In this document: in pieces, positions 25,209 through 38,600 of the stretch
Numbering within the stretch: position 1 is the stretch's first letter
Layout: every line of letters begins with the position of its first letter
DNA from: Liquidambar formosana
Lineage: Eukaryota > Streptophyta > Magnoliopsida > Saxifragales > Altingiaceae
Direction: 5' to 3'
Length of the DNA stretch: 64,000 nt
NCBI GenBank assembly: GCA_039720395.1
Contig: CM077832.1
Location: 18,943,850 to 19,007,849 of the forward strand
Notes under the pieces: model-generated
Seen by the model: the letters and a program-made list of their open reading frames with translations, nothing else
What the model was told of the DNA's origin: nothing
Database searches by the model: none
Position numbers and translations under genes: made by a program

Positions 25209-27351
25209 CACATATTATATTTTTATGTATTTGCTTTCCATTTAATATAAGGGTTTTCTTAACGTGTGCCTTAAGGGCACATGTAAGTTGCAATTAATGT
25301 CCTAATCATTTCATTGGAAATGATGAAAATGCATTGTAAATTGTGAAAGTTGCTTGGAAAAATGTGAAAATGCTTGGAAAACTGTGAAAACCCATTTTTT
25401 CATGCAATGATTGGGTTATTAATTGCATCTTAAAATGTTCCCTTAGGACACACGTTAACAAAACCCTTAATTTAATATATTAAGGTTCTAGAAATTAGTG
25501 AGATTTGATGACTTTTATTGTCCGATTGAGGATACATTTACCGACTCTTGATACGTATCCAATTACATATTGGGAACATAGTAATACAATGGATTGCGCT
25601 TCATAATAATAAGTAACTTATTATTTATTTAAAAACCTAAAATAGTAACTTATTCTTGTGGAGCACAATCCACCGTATTACTATATTTCTAATATGGTGA
25701 TATATAATTGGGTACATATCATATCTGTATAAATTTTTTTCCACCATCGATACGAGTGACATACTGATTTGAACTAAAATGCTAGAATTTTTAAATCAAG
25801 TTGATAGATCCTTTTGTTTTCATTGACATGGCATGATTTTATTGGGAATCTACCAACCAGTATATGTGGGACTATATGTATATATGTAATTCGAGTTCTT
25901 GGCATGGATATCTATTAGATTTTGATTTAATTTAATTAATGAATGATTATTATTATTATTATCTTTTTTGCAGGTACTTGAAATCTAGTTTTATAATTGA
26001 TTTTATTGGTTGTATGCCTTGGGATCTTATTTATAAGGTATTACTCTTTTTTCTCCCATAATTATACCTTTTCCTTGGTCAACCATGAAGTATGTTTACT
26101 CTTTGTGTCAAAATGTTTGCTCTCTCTCTCTCTCTCTCTCTCTGTGTCTCTGTCTCTATCTCTGTTGGGGTGTGGGTTCGTGTACACTCATGGGCGAGGC
26201 TTATTGTTCTTGTTTATTTACTAAACAAAGTAGAACCTTTATGATCATGTGCATGTGTGTGGCTCACATAATGCTGTGTGACATAACAATTAATCGTTGG
26301 ATTGGCCATTATTATCTTCTTCTTTTTTGATTTATCAGTGCTTAGTATGATTAACATTTTAGTTTAAACTTTTTATACTGTATTATGTTTCAAACCAGAA
26401 ATCATCTTTAAGAACAATGCTCTACGTAAACTATGAACTACCTGAGCAGTTCTTGTCCCTTGTTAAGTGGTTCTAGGTCCCAAATTTTTGATTAATTTAT
26501 CTTTATCTTTTTCTTTCTGTATGTCAGAGTTGGAATAGGGGAGAAGTATGGAAATAAAACCCTAAGAAAAATAATGAAAATATAGTCATGGGGTGTTGGA
26601 ACTTGTTATGAAACTTGAGTAGCCAATGTGTTTTACTATGATTTGATATGAGTTTATTTATTTATGGACAATACTTGGCTCCTCACAGCGGAGGAGTAGT
26701 TCCTCCTTACACCCACTCATATTATGCCATGTATGCAGCAAAACAAATGAGAATTGATTATGTACATGTATTCCCATGTTATTATAGACATGCGTCCATG
26801 TGTTAGTATCTATATGTTTATTTGTCCAAATGAATATGAATATGTGTCAATATATTTGTATTCACGTATTCATGTGCCCATATCTATGTATTCATGTTTT
26901 TAAAAATTAACTATGACACGTGGCATAATATGAGTCGGTGTAAGGAGGAGCTGCTCCTCCACTGTGAGGAGCAAAGTATTGTCCTTTTGATTTCATTTAA
27001 ATGAATCAATATGCTTTTCTAGCCAGCTGTTGGATTTCAAAAAATATCGTTTCCATTATTATATGTTCGTGACTATATTGATGTCTTCATTTTTTTTTTT
27101 TACAGTTTTATTTTTGTGCCTTCAAATGCTATGCCGCAATGGATTAATCAATTTTCATGAGACAAAATCCCTTGTCAATTTAGACCCTCAAACTGGACAG
27201 ATACCACTCATATGCATTATATTGGTTAAATGCAATACTTCTCTCACATAAAGGCCTTCGAAACAGACATCAACTCTATGCATATACGTGTGTGTGTGTG
27301 GCGTTCATTTGCTTGGAATTTTTATTTAATGCTTACCCAGATATATATATA

Positions 27352-27393
<42 letters not shown>

Positions 27394-30300
27394 CGAACAT
27401 CCTTTTGAAGTATTCTTAGAGCAACACCAAGATTTCCATTTAAATAGAGAACAAAATTTGTTTTATGATTTTTTTTTTCTATATATCATGGCTTCTTAAG
27501 TTGTAAAAGTTTCCTTGTGTATAAAATCTGTCAAGTCGAAGCTCTTTCCATTACCAATTGGAGGAATCTGTTTTAAACAGGCTTGTGGAAGAAAAGAAGA
27601 AGTGAGGTACCTTTTATGGATTAGGCTGAGTCGGGTGCGCAAGGTTACGGGATTTTTCCAGAATCTGGAGAAGAATATACGAATCAATTATGAGTTTACC
27701 AGAATTATAAAGCTTATTTCCGTTGAGCTCTATTGCACACACACGGCAGCATGCATCTTTTACTTTTTGGCTACCACTCTGCCTCCTGAAGAAGAGGGTT
27801 ACACATGGATAGGAAGTCTAAAGATGGGTGACTATAGTTATTCACACTTCAGAGAGATTGATATTTGGAAGCGGTACACAACATCTCTATATTTTGCCAT
27901 TGTCACCATGGCCACTGTTGGTAAGTTACTGTCTCTGACTTTACATTTCTGAATACCATAAATCACTATGGTTTTTGGTATTTTTATTTTTTGTAGCCAT
28001 CTCATGGGGCTGCATGATCCAACTCTGGAAGAATGCTAAAATGGTTATGATGACCTGAGATTACATGTTCAATCTCATAAAGAAATTGAATGAAACTAAC
28101 CAAATCTTTTTAAGGAAATTATGTTTAAATAAGGAGGAAAATAAAACAAATTTTCCTAGGTTAAATTTGGTTTTTATCTATCTGATATTTGTTGATTGTC
28201 CACCAAAGGCTGAACATTATTTGGAAGCTGTTCCCTTGAAGGTATTCAAATTTTTATTTCATTCCATGCCATCATCCATTTTTTTTCCCATGATACTATT
28301 TGGATTTTTTTAAAAAGCTTAAATTAGTGATGAGCACATAGATGGAGTTTGGGAGCGGCTTCCTATCAAAGAAAAAAAAAAATGGAGCGGCTTGAGGAAG
28401 CATCTATTTGTGATGATTAGGCTTGATGTGGTGAAGTTTGAAGACAGAACTGTGAGAATGAAGAACATTGTAGTCATAGTTTAAGGCAGAACCAAAATGG
28501 TTACTAATTGAGGTAGTGACTGATTTCATAAAGCTCTTGATAGGACCAAAAACATATCTCAAGTCTATTGTGTGTGGTATGATGGTTTCTTCATTTAGCT
28601 TTGTATTTAATTGGAGATTAATTTTTGAGTAAAATATGCGTTTAGTTTTGCATTACTCATGCTAAGAATCTAAGAAGTGTATGCAGAACCCATGAGTTAT
28701 GGTGTTTCTTTCATGCATCATCTGTAGTTCCTTATCCAAACTATTTTGGGGATTTTATTGGTATAGTCATATAGAAGAAGCAGGGAATGAGAGAAGAAGA
28801 AATAAGAGAGTAGAATGAGTGAACTAGTGTCAGCTCCGCTAACATATTTTATGAGTCATTAAAAAGTAAAAGGATAATTGTAACCTGCCATTCAATATGG
28901 TACTACCACTGTAAAGTCTATAACTGATAGCACTTCCCTTCAAGCTGGAGCATAGATATCTATCATGCCTTGTTACATATCTTGGACTGTGTGTTATCAG
29001 TTAGAACTTTGAACACATCCCTTAAAATTACAGCTTATGTTAGGTTTGGAAGTCAATGAGAATCCTATGTTTGAACTATAATTATTTCAAGAGATAATTG
29101 CAGCTCTAACCGAGGTTGAACCGTGTCTGACCGGGGAGGAAGAGGTGAAGTAGAAAAGGAAGGAGAGAGAAGAAGAAAAAGAAACAGAAAAAGAAAAAGC
29201 ATATTTTTTTTCCGTTGTGTTGTTGCCAAAGGGTCTCTAGATGGTCCTCAAAGGTGAAACAAGTCATTGAATGTGGAGCAATTCCTAGATCTAGGGTTCT
29301 GATGAGACAAATCCAGACCGGCCGCACTTTTACCCTCATTTTGCTGAAGCAAGCAGCATGCCATTAGGAAATATTGTTCTTGTTTTATGTTGTAGCTATA
29401 CTGAAAACTTGTTTGTTGTTGGAAACGATGATACGAGATAAATTATTTCTTGTCATGTTGTTGTCTTATCTAAATGAAGATCATAAATTTAGGAGTGATG
29501 AGAATGATAGGCATTGGAAGACCTAAGATGGATGTGCTGTGAATCTGTGATATATGTCTATATGCTAGTATTGGTCTTAGACAATGATTGTAATAACCTT
29601 AGAAGATATCAATAATCTTGTTTATGTGGTATGGCCAAATGAGCAGCAGAGTTTACACTCCCAATTAACTGCACAACCCATCTTATTTTCCAGCTTGTTG
29701 AAGGGACTGCTATGTCTGGACAAGTTCAGTCAAGCTGTAGAAATTTGTCTAGAAGGCCTCCTGATGAAGTTTTGATTTGTAATGGAGAAAAAAATAAGAC
29801 GTTTGCACCTTCATATAAATTACCTTTGAATTCAAGAAAATTTCTCAAGTGCTCTGTTTGGTGAGAAAAAGGAGGAATTAAAAGAACTTAAAAGCTTGAT
29901 TTTCATTTCCAACCTAAAAGCCTAAGCTATTAGGTGGAGGGCCAATATTGGGTGATGTGGGACTTCCCAATAGATATATTAGCAATTGTAATTGTTAAAT
30001 CAGGTTTAACATCTTACTCATATCCTTCATGGAACAATAAACATAGTGTGCTCATAGTTGTTGGGTTTATGATTTGTGTGTGATATCTCATTTAAATTCA
30101 TGGACATAAAAGTAAAAATTCATGGTAACAACAAGAAAAAACATGAATGAAGGGGAATAATCTTGCATCTATTGCAATTTTGAGCAAGGTATGGAAGACA
30201 ATGAGCTAACTGGTTGAATCTATGTCAATGGAATAACTTGGCGGTCAAAATAGGAAGGATTTTGGGTTATCAGTGATGATCTAAGGAGAAACTGCTGTTT

Positions 30301-33300
30301 TTGACAACTCTGGAGAGAGTATAGAGTGATGCCAAATGGGAGCATAATATTTAGTGAGAATTAATTTTGAGGCAATTTTTATAAGTCAGAATAAAGCATT
30401 GGATTGATAAGATGTGGAATTCAATTTAAAGTTTTTCCCAGAATTCGGGACAAGTCTAGACTTTTTTGAAGGTGATATCAGGTTGGTTTATATGCTGAAA
30501 TTCATCAATATGGAAAGCCTTCTGAATTGGAAAATAATTTATTTGCTATGTCTGGGAATCCTTTGTTTATTTACCTTTTCATTGCTTCCCTTTGTTTGAT
30601 GACTCTTATGCAGATGAGAGATCAAAGTAATCTCTAATTGATTTATAATCTGCAACTTCTGTTTATTTATGCGTTTGAAAATGCTGAGATAATCTGAAAT
30701 CTGTTGATTGCAATTGATAATAGTTCATAAATGCCATTTCCCATTCACAATAGTTAAAAAAAAAAAAAAACACTATCCAAATTAGAATGTTTTTCATCAT
30801 ACTATACTTTTCTCCCTCCATTTTATCATAGATGGAAAATTTCAATTATGCCTAATGAGTGCTCTTTCTGCTACAGGTTATGGAGATATACATGCAGTCA
30901 ATCTGAGGGAAATGATATTCGTAATGTTTTATGTATCTTTTGACATGATTCTTGGTGCTTATTTGATTGGTAACATGACAGCATTAATTGTTAAAGGATC
31001 CAAGACAGAACGGTTTAGGGATAAAATGACAGATCTCATCAAATATATGAATAGAAATAGACTTGGGAGGGACATCCGAGATCAGATCAAAGGCCACTTG
31101 CGCTTACAATATGAGAGCAGCTACACTGAGGCTGCTGTTCTTCAGGATATCCCCGCCTCTATTCGTGCGAAGGTAAAGGAGGGAAGAAGGTTTAGCATAC
31201 CTTGTCTATTGTCAACTCAATACCAATAAACGCCATATAAAGTCATTTAGCTTAATTTTTTGCTGATTCTGAGCAGTTTGAAAATTTTAATTACTCCCAT
31301 TTGAGTTCTTTTATATGGTTCTTTGTAGCTGTTCTTTTTCCTCTACAGAAACATGGTTTTAACCTGGTTTATATGGTTCTTGGTAACCATTCTTTTTCCT
31401 CTCCAGAAATATGGTTTTAGCCTGGTTTACATAAGACAGGATACCTTATAATTGGATTTGCTTTTTTTCCCCAGTGGTAAGAATTGAAAGCTTTGTGCAG
31501 TGTGCAAAATGTGAATTTCTTGAGTTCCCCCATGTTGGGCTGCCCATTCCCAAAGAGGAAGTCAAGTTGTTACATTTTCCAGTCTCTCTCTTCCAAAATA
31601 TTGGCGAAGTCCATTATAACTGGCTAAAAGCATTTGTTTACTCTTATTTCGTTATCCATCATAGCAACTTTGATGGCGAGGTGATGAGAGGGTTAGCATG
31701 TTTATCATCCTTTTTTTTTTTTTTTGTTGCTCCCAGCACATTTATCCTAGACCCCTACCTCACCTCTCCCCACCACATTTCTTGGCTGGGAGCTACCTGG
31801 CTGTGTAATTGAATCCCTGACCTCTTGGTGAGGTACCAGCACCTTTATTGACAGACGAAGTGGCTGTTTATATGTCTCATGTTTACCCTTCAATCAGGCA
31901 GATTAGCAGCATCCAGTTTATGATACATATACATATACCATACTGATGTAGCACACATTTTTGTATCTGTAAATTTAGAAAGGAATTTCGGTGTTGTTAT
32001 TTTAAGTTTTATTTTGGTGATTATGTTATTATTGACGAACATAAGAAATCTAATTGGAAAATGTCATCCAATGAAAATTGATACGTTGACAATGTTAAAG
32101 CTTTCATCACCGTAAGCATTTAAACCTCATAACAGTTCGGTGCACATATCCATTGATTGTCAATCTGCAATATTTAGAATTATATCTTCCTCTAGTTTGT
32201 GTGATTTTGGATTTTTACCCACTTACATCTTTATTTCTTTCTTGAAATTATTTCCTTAAATTTTCTTGACTCGTGCCTTTGTCCTTTCAGAATTTCCACT
32301 ATACCCCTGGAATAAATATTGATGCAGTATCGAAATATTTATTTATTTTTAGCTTCTTACCAATGCAACCTTTTCAAAAACAAATTAACAGGATGTGGTA
32401 GTGTATCTCTCAATATTAGATCAGATCAATATTATATGTCTTCTTGTGCATGTTATGCATTGAATTCAATGTTAAAAATTGTTATTTTGGTTTAGATTTC
32501 TCTACGTGTAGTTGATATAGTGAAATCAAGCTATATTAGCATAATTACTCTGAAAAAAACTGTTCATTGGGATCAATGAATGACCTGATTGCGATTCTAT
32601 CTCAAATTGTAAAGATGGGCTTAAAAGCTTCAAGGTTTGGTTCAGTTTGTTTGTTTGTTTGTTTGTTTTTAATTTATTTATTGGTTTTATCTTTAGTTGA
32701 TATGTCATAATCTGAAATAGATGTTTTAAATATTGGCCTATCGGACTATTGTAGAAATTCATGGATATGAGAAATGAGAGAAGAAATACTTAAAATTTTC
32801 TAAATATGAATATTCTAAAGTCTAAGACTAGTATATGATTAGTTTCTAGTTGATCTATGAGAACAATGGATTGGAAATTTCCTATTTTTCATTTTTTTTC
32901 AAATTTTATAAACTAAAAACTACATCATTTTCTTTCTTTATCTTTTCTTTATATGTTTATTTACAAATAGTTTAATTATGATTTAGTTTTATGTGACTAA
33001 TTTACATTGAAATTTCAGATTCTTGAATGTTATTTTCTTGACAACAGATTATTATATTTTTTGAAGTTGAATTATTGTTATTGTTATTATTATTATTATT
33101 ATTATTTAGAATAATCTGAATAATGTGATAAATGAATTAGGCACAAGACTTTTTCAAATGTTTTAATTTATGTTTATCACCAATACTTTCCATTGTAGTT
33201 GTGTAATTGTGTTTTATATTAATTGAAAATAAGTTCTATATTATGTGCCTCATGATTCTTTTTTCTCAAAAAATATATATTATTTTGGGGATCATACTTG

Positions 33301-35627
33301 GTTACTTACAGTGGAGGTGGAGCTCCTCCTTACCTCTTCTTACCCTCTACTATGTGTCAAAAACAATTAACTAGAATTGATCGAATGCATGCATCCACAT
33401 GTTTATGTGATTTGGAGATGTGTCCATGTCTGCATATCCACGTGTTCATGTAAACATGAATGTGTGTCTATATGTTTGTGTCCACATATACAAGTGTCCG
33501 TATCTGCGTGTCCATAATATTTTAAAATGAACATGACACGTTGGAAAATATGAGTGGAAGTAAGGAGGAGTTCCTCTTCCACTGTTAGGAGCCGTGTATT
33601 TTTCTTTTATTATTATTATTATTATTTTTGGTTTAATGTGTCTTAATGGTCGTGAACTGTATTCGTATGAATGATTAATTAACTTCTTCCTTTTTTTTTT
33701 GTTGTCGCATTCTGTTTCACAATTTTAGGCTTGTCTTGGCTTTAAGACAAATTCTGTTTGGTAGTACACATGCATAGTAATAAGATGATTCTTTTTTGCA
33801 GATTTCCCAAACTTTGTATAAACCAAACATTGAAAATGTTTCTCTTTTCAAGGGATGCTCTGCAGATCTCATCAATCAGATTGTAAGTCATTTTGTGCCC
33901 ACTTGCTTTACTAGATTATTACAAATTCAAATGAAGCGGAGGACAAATTCTTGCATCTTGGTTTTTTTTTAATTTTTTTTTTTCATAAAAATTATGCTGC
34001 GTTTGTGGAGTTTGGTGGTCATTAATGATGTGAATCAGGTATAGAATGTTGAAATCATTGACAACTAAAAGTCATATTGTGCAGGTTCTTCTTTGTGCCA
34101 CACTTAACTTATACTCTTATACAGTGTATAAACAGAAAGGTGGTTGTTTAGAAGACTGAAAACTCGAAAAATTTACCAATGGCCGATAATACAAACATCA
34201 GTCCAACCTCATGAACTTTGATTTCCATTTTGTGCATCCTACAGATGGCTGATACTGCTTCTCTGTCTGGCTACAACTGTAGCCTAATAACATTTGGCCT
34301 CCTTAATGTACTTCAATACCCTTCTCTTCATGCCTTTTACATAAGCAAGCTTGATGAAATCTTGTTTAAAGCTAGCTTGTCTTCTTCCTTTTACCTATGC
34401 AACACGTGAAAATCCCCTCTGCGATCTTTTCAATTTTCCTCATCCTTCTGCATGCTTTTCCTCAGTTTACTTATTAATAGGTTATAGGCTTCTGCATGCT
34501 TTTGTCGATAGAAAGCTTTACAAAGTTAGGATTCTTGTTGATTTCCTCATTCACTTTATACTCATATATATGCACTAATGCACCCTATATAATACTGAAT
34601 GCGTCTTATCAATTTAATTGGTAAATAATTTCTCCTAAATGAGTGTTGTCTTGGAGAGATTATTAATTGCCAATATTTTTGGCTTAAATGACAGAATGCT
34701 CTGATGATGTTCGTCACATCATATTTTAGTAATGGAACAATCTGGATCTAGGTTCAACACCATTTCTGTGTGTGTGTGTGTTTGTTCAACTATTTTGCTC
34801 TTGTTACATATACAAGTCTGGCTTCACATGAACTGATACAGTTTCTCTTATTTATCATTATGATAATGTAGGTAATCAGAGTCCATGAGGAGTTTTTTCT
34901 CCCTGGAGAGGTGATAATGGAACAGGGAAATGTGGTAGATCAACTTTATTTTGTCTGTGATGGGACACTGGTATGATATTTATATCCTATTGTTTCTCTT
35001 ATCCATCATTTTAGTATCAGGTTTTTTGTTTCTTCTTCCCTTCTCTCTTTCATTCTTATTTTTCCCCTTTGTTTTCTTAATTTCTTGTGGATTTTGGTTG
35101 TTATTTACTTGTGTATGGATAATTTATATAATTTGGTATGTTAACATAGTGGTCTGCCACCCTGCCTTTAATTCATTGTAAATTCTGATAACTTATGCTG
35201 AGACTTGTCTATGTGGTGCCACTTTTATAGGCATGGCTTTAAAATGAAGTGCTGTCATCTGAGAACTTCATAAAGGCACATCATTGTGTTTTTTTTTTTT
35301 AGTTGGTCATTTAGATCAATTCCTTCATTAAGAATCCTTCCAAATTCCAATATACTGTTATGTTAAACTACATTGTTTTCCAAACAATTTTTATCAAATT
35401 TAGATTCTAAATTTTTTGACAAACAGAGTTATGTAATGTTACATCCCACATTGGTTAATTATAAACCTTGACATGGCTTCATATACCTGTTTGGGTCCTC
35501 CACTTACAAGCTTAGGCTTATAAGTTGGAAACTTAACATGTAAGCTTAGGCTTATACCTGTTTGACTCCTTGTCCAATTTGTATTTCTCTTTTTGATTAA
35601 TACAATTGTCTATTATCAAAAAGATTG

Positions 35628-35669
<42 letters not shown>

Positions 35670-38600
35670 GCTGTATAGGAGGAGGTAGGCATAGGGGACG
35701 ATGAATCAGAAGAGACGGTTTCAATTCTAGAACCTAACAGCTCATTTGGAGAAATTTCTATTCTTTGCAACATTCCTCAGCCTTATACAGTTCGGGTTTG
35801 TGAACTATGTAGGCTTTTGCGGCTTGATAAACAATCCTTCATGAATATCCTTGAGATATATTTCTATGATGGGAGAAAAATCTTGAACAACCTTCTAGAA
35901 GTAAGTTATCTGTTGCAATACTTTTGTTGCTTTCACTAATGAAATTTTCTGTATTTTTTTCCATAGCAGTAGTGTATAGAAATCTAGATATATTTCTATA
36001 GTCATTCTAGGTAGCTCTTGAACAGTTATATGTACTTCACATGAAATAGTTAATGTATGTGCATCAGACATCTGAAAAATTGTACAAACTGACAGGGAAA
36101 AGAATCCAATCTTCGAGCCAAACAACTGGAGTCAGACATCACATTTCATATTGGAAAGCAAGAAGCTGAGCTTGCTTTGCGGGTAAATAATGCAGCTTAT
36201 CATGCAGATTTGTATCAGCTAAAAAGTTTGATCCGAGCTGGAGCTGATCCCAATAAGACAGATTATGATGGAAGGTCACCTTTGGTATGGAATTAGCTTA
36301 TTTATATTTTGGATTTGTGGTCAGTTAATTTTGCTCTTTTTCTTCTGTATTCATTAAATAGAATTTCTAAATCTTGAATGGCAATATTGATCTATAATGC
36401 TGACATGTTTTATGAGGTTTGCATCTGCTGAACTTGTTTCTTTATTTGAAACTGATAATATAAATGAATTTCGCTTATAACTTTTAATATAAATTTGTGC
36501 ATGAATTTCTTGCTTTATATGCTGCCTGAAGCATGTATACTTTTGTTGATGGGTTTTAAGACATCTAAAGCTTTGACTTGGACGCCATGACTGTCTTAAT
36601 TATAAAAAAAAATTTGCAAATTCATTGATCTAGCTTTTAGATGAATCACTTTCAGAGGACGGGGAATCACCAAATTTTCACTAATATTTGACCATGAATA
36701 TGTGGATTATTTTGGTTCATAGCTTGTGAGATTATTATGGATTATCATTTTACAGTATTAATTATCATCCTTGTTGCCATAGTCTTCATTTTCAATATAA
36801 TTATCATTGTCACCATATTGCCATTGCAATCACCATCACCATCACCATCAGTCTCTTAAAGGTGTCATGGTTTCCACCGTAAGGGTGCATATCAACACAA
36901 ATATGTTGTTTCAATAAATATTTGAGAGTTTTCTAATGAGAGAGCCATTTAAAAACAAATTCTTGTAATCAGAATTTTGGCAAATAAAATGAAACAGTAC
37001 TTGGTATTTGATCTCTATTTCGAGGTTTCTATAGATATTAATTATTAAATTGACTTCCAGACATCTAAATCACATGACTCTATAAATTGATCTAGTAACC
37101 TAAAATTATCAAGTTAGATGTTCATGGTGTGTGGTGTAAGATGTTGAATGGTTTATATGATATTCTACTTGATCTTTTGCTGTGATTATTTCTTGTATTT
37201 TGAAATATTTTATGTATCACTACATAGACTACTTACAATGTTTAGTAGCCTTCAATACAGTTGCATAGTAATTTCTTCAATTATGGCAAATGAATAGACC
37301 TCCAAGTCTCCAACATATTCCATTCATTATTTGTTAGGCTTATCTTTGTAAATAAATAAGTATTGTCTTACTGTTTCTAAGTGTTTTGATGCGTTTCCTA
37401 ATTTTTATACTATTTGAAATGGCCTTTTGAAATGAAATGTAATACCCACTACCCCCCCTTGTACGGGTTTGTGAGACTTCACTTTCTTCTAACATCATAT
37501 CATTGGTATCATTTATCACTTGCAAAACTTTCAATTACCCAATAAGAGAACCAAAAGATTGCGATAAATCAATAAATTAAAGGAGTATCGTCAACACATC
37601 AATATCTCAAGCAAACAATGTTGAGTGCTCTAATATTTTACACAAATCTCCCTATATAATTAAAACACTCTTCCAACAACAGGTATTCTCATTTACTTAA
37701 CAACTTTTCTGTTCTTTATCTCGTTGTTTAAAGTTTAAACACATAATATTTAGTAACTAGTAAGCAACTTTGTTTATTCATTTCTTAAGATCCCTCATGA
37801 TTTACATAGTTCTGTTTCCTTTTTCTTATGAAGAAATGGCAACAAGGGATCCTCCACTCCCTACATTAGTGAGCATGTTCAGAGGCTCTAGATACATAGG
37901 GTTCTTTCTTTCTATCTTAGGATTTTAGATAACACCCCCTTTTCAACTTTAATCTTACTTCACGGAGGGAGATCTGTCTTTATGGAAAAAATCCCCGGTT
38001 TTCTAGCTCGATAAGGAATTTTTAAACCTGGCATTCCTGACTTTAGAATGGGCGACCCCCTCCTCTCCTAGTCCTGGGGATGGGGGTAGAAGGTAGCAAG
38101 AGTGGGTGATCCTCCATCAACAGCACTAGGCAGAATGGGAGGGCAATAGGAAGGGGATGAGTGGGGAATGATTTGGTTGTGTGAGGGATGGGGACTGCCT
38201 ATTTGACAGCTTTAACAGGGCTTCTTCCTAAATATCAATTTCCAATACATCTCAGACTGATGCAAGGCTTGAATAGACAGAAAGAGATGGCTAAAGGAAG
38301 ATTGAATAATTCTATTCAAAGAAAGCTCTTTTGAGTGTGTTTAGTGAGCCTATAGATAGGTAAAGGGTAAAAGAACGAGAGTTCACACTAACGTTTATCA
38401 AACTTTTCATCATCTAGCTCAAACTGAGCGCAGTATTATCAAACTTATGGTTGACAGCTTGGCGCCATAGAGAATATGCCATAGAGAATATGAAGCCCAA
38501 ATGTGAAGTGGAACAAGTAGGAGTAGCAGGTACTATTTATGATGTCCCCGGGATTGTAGCCAGGGATTGTACCGTATAAGTTCATTTGTCTTGGAAAACC

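Noticed and set aside
27496..27687. Minus-strand ORF across SKOR exon 4
   Set aside because: Shadow of the channel exon.
36826..36852. CACCAT repeat as a regulatory array
   Set aside because: Short simple repeat inside an intron, with no further support.
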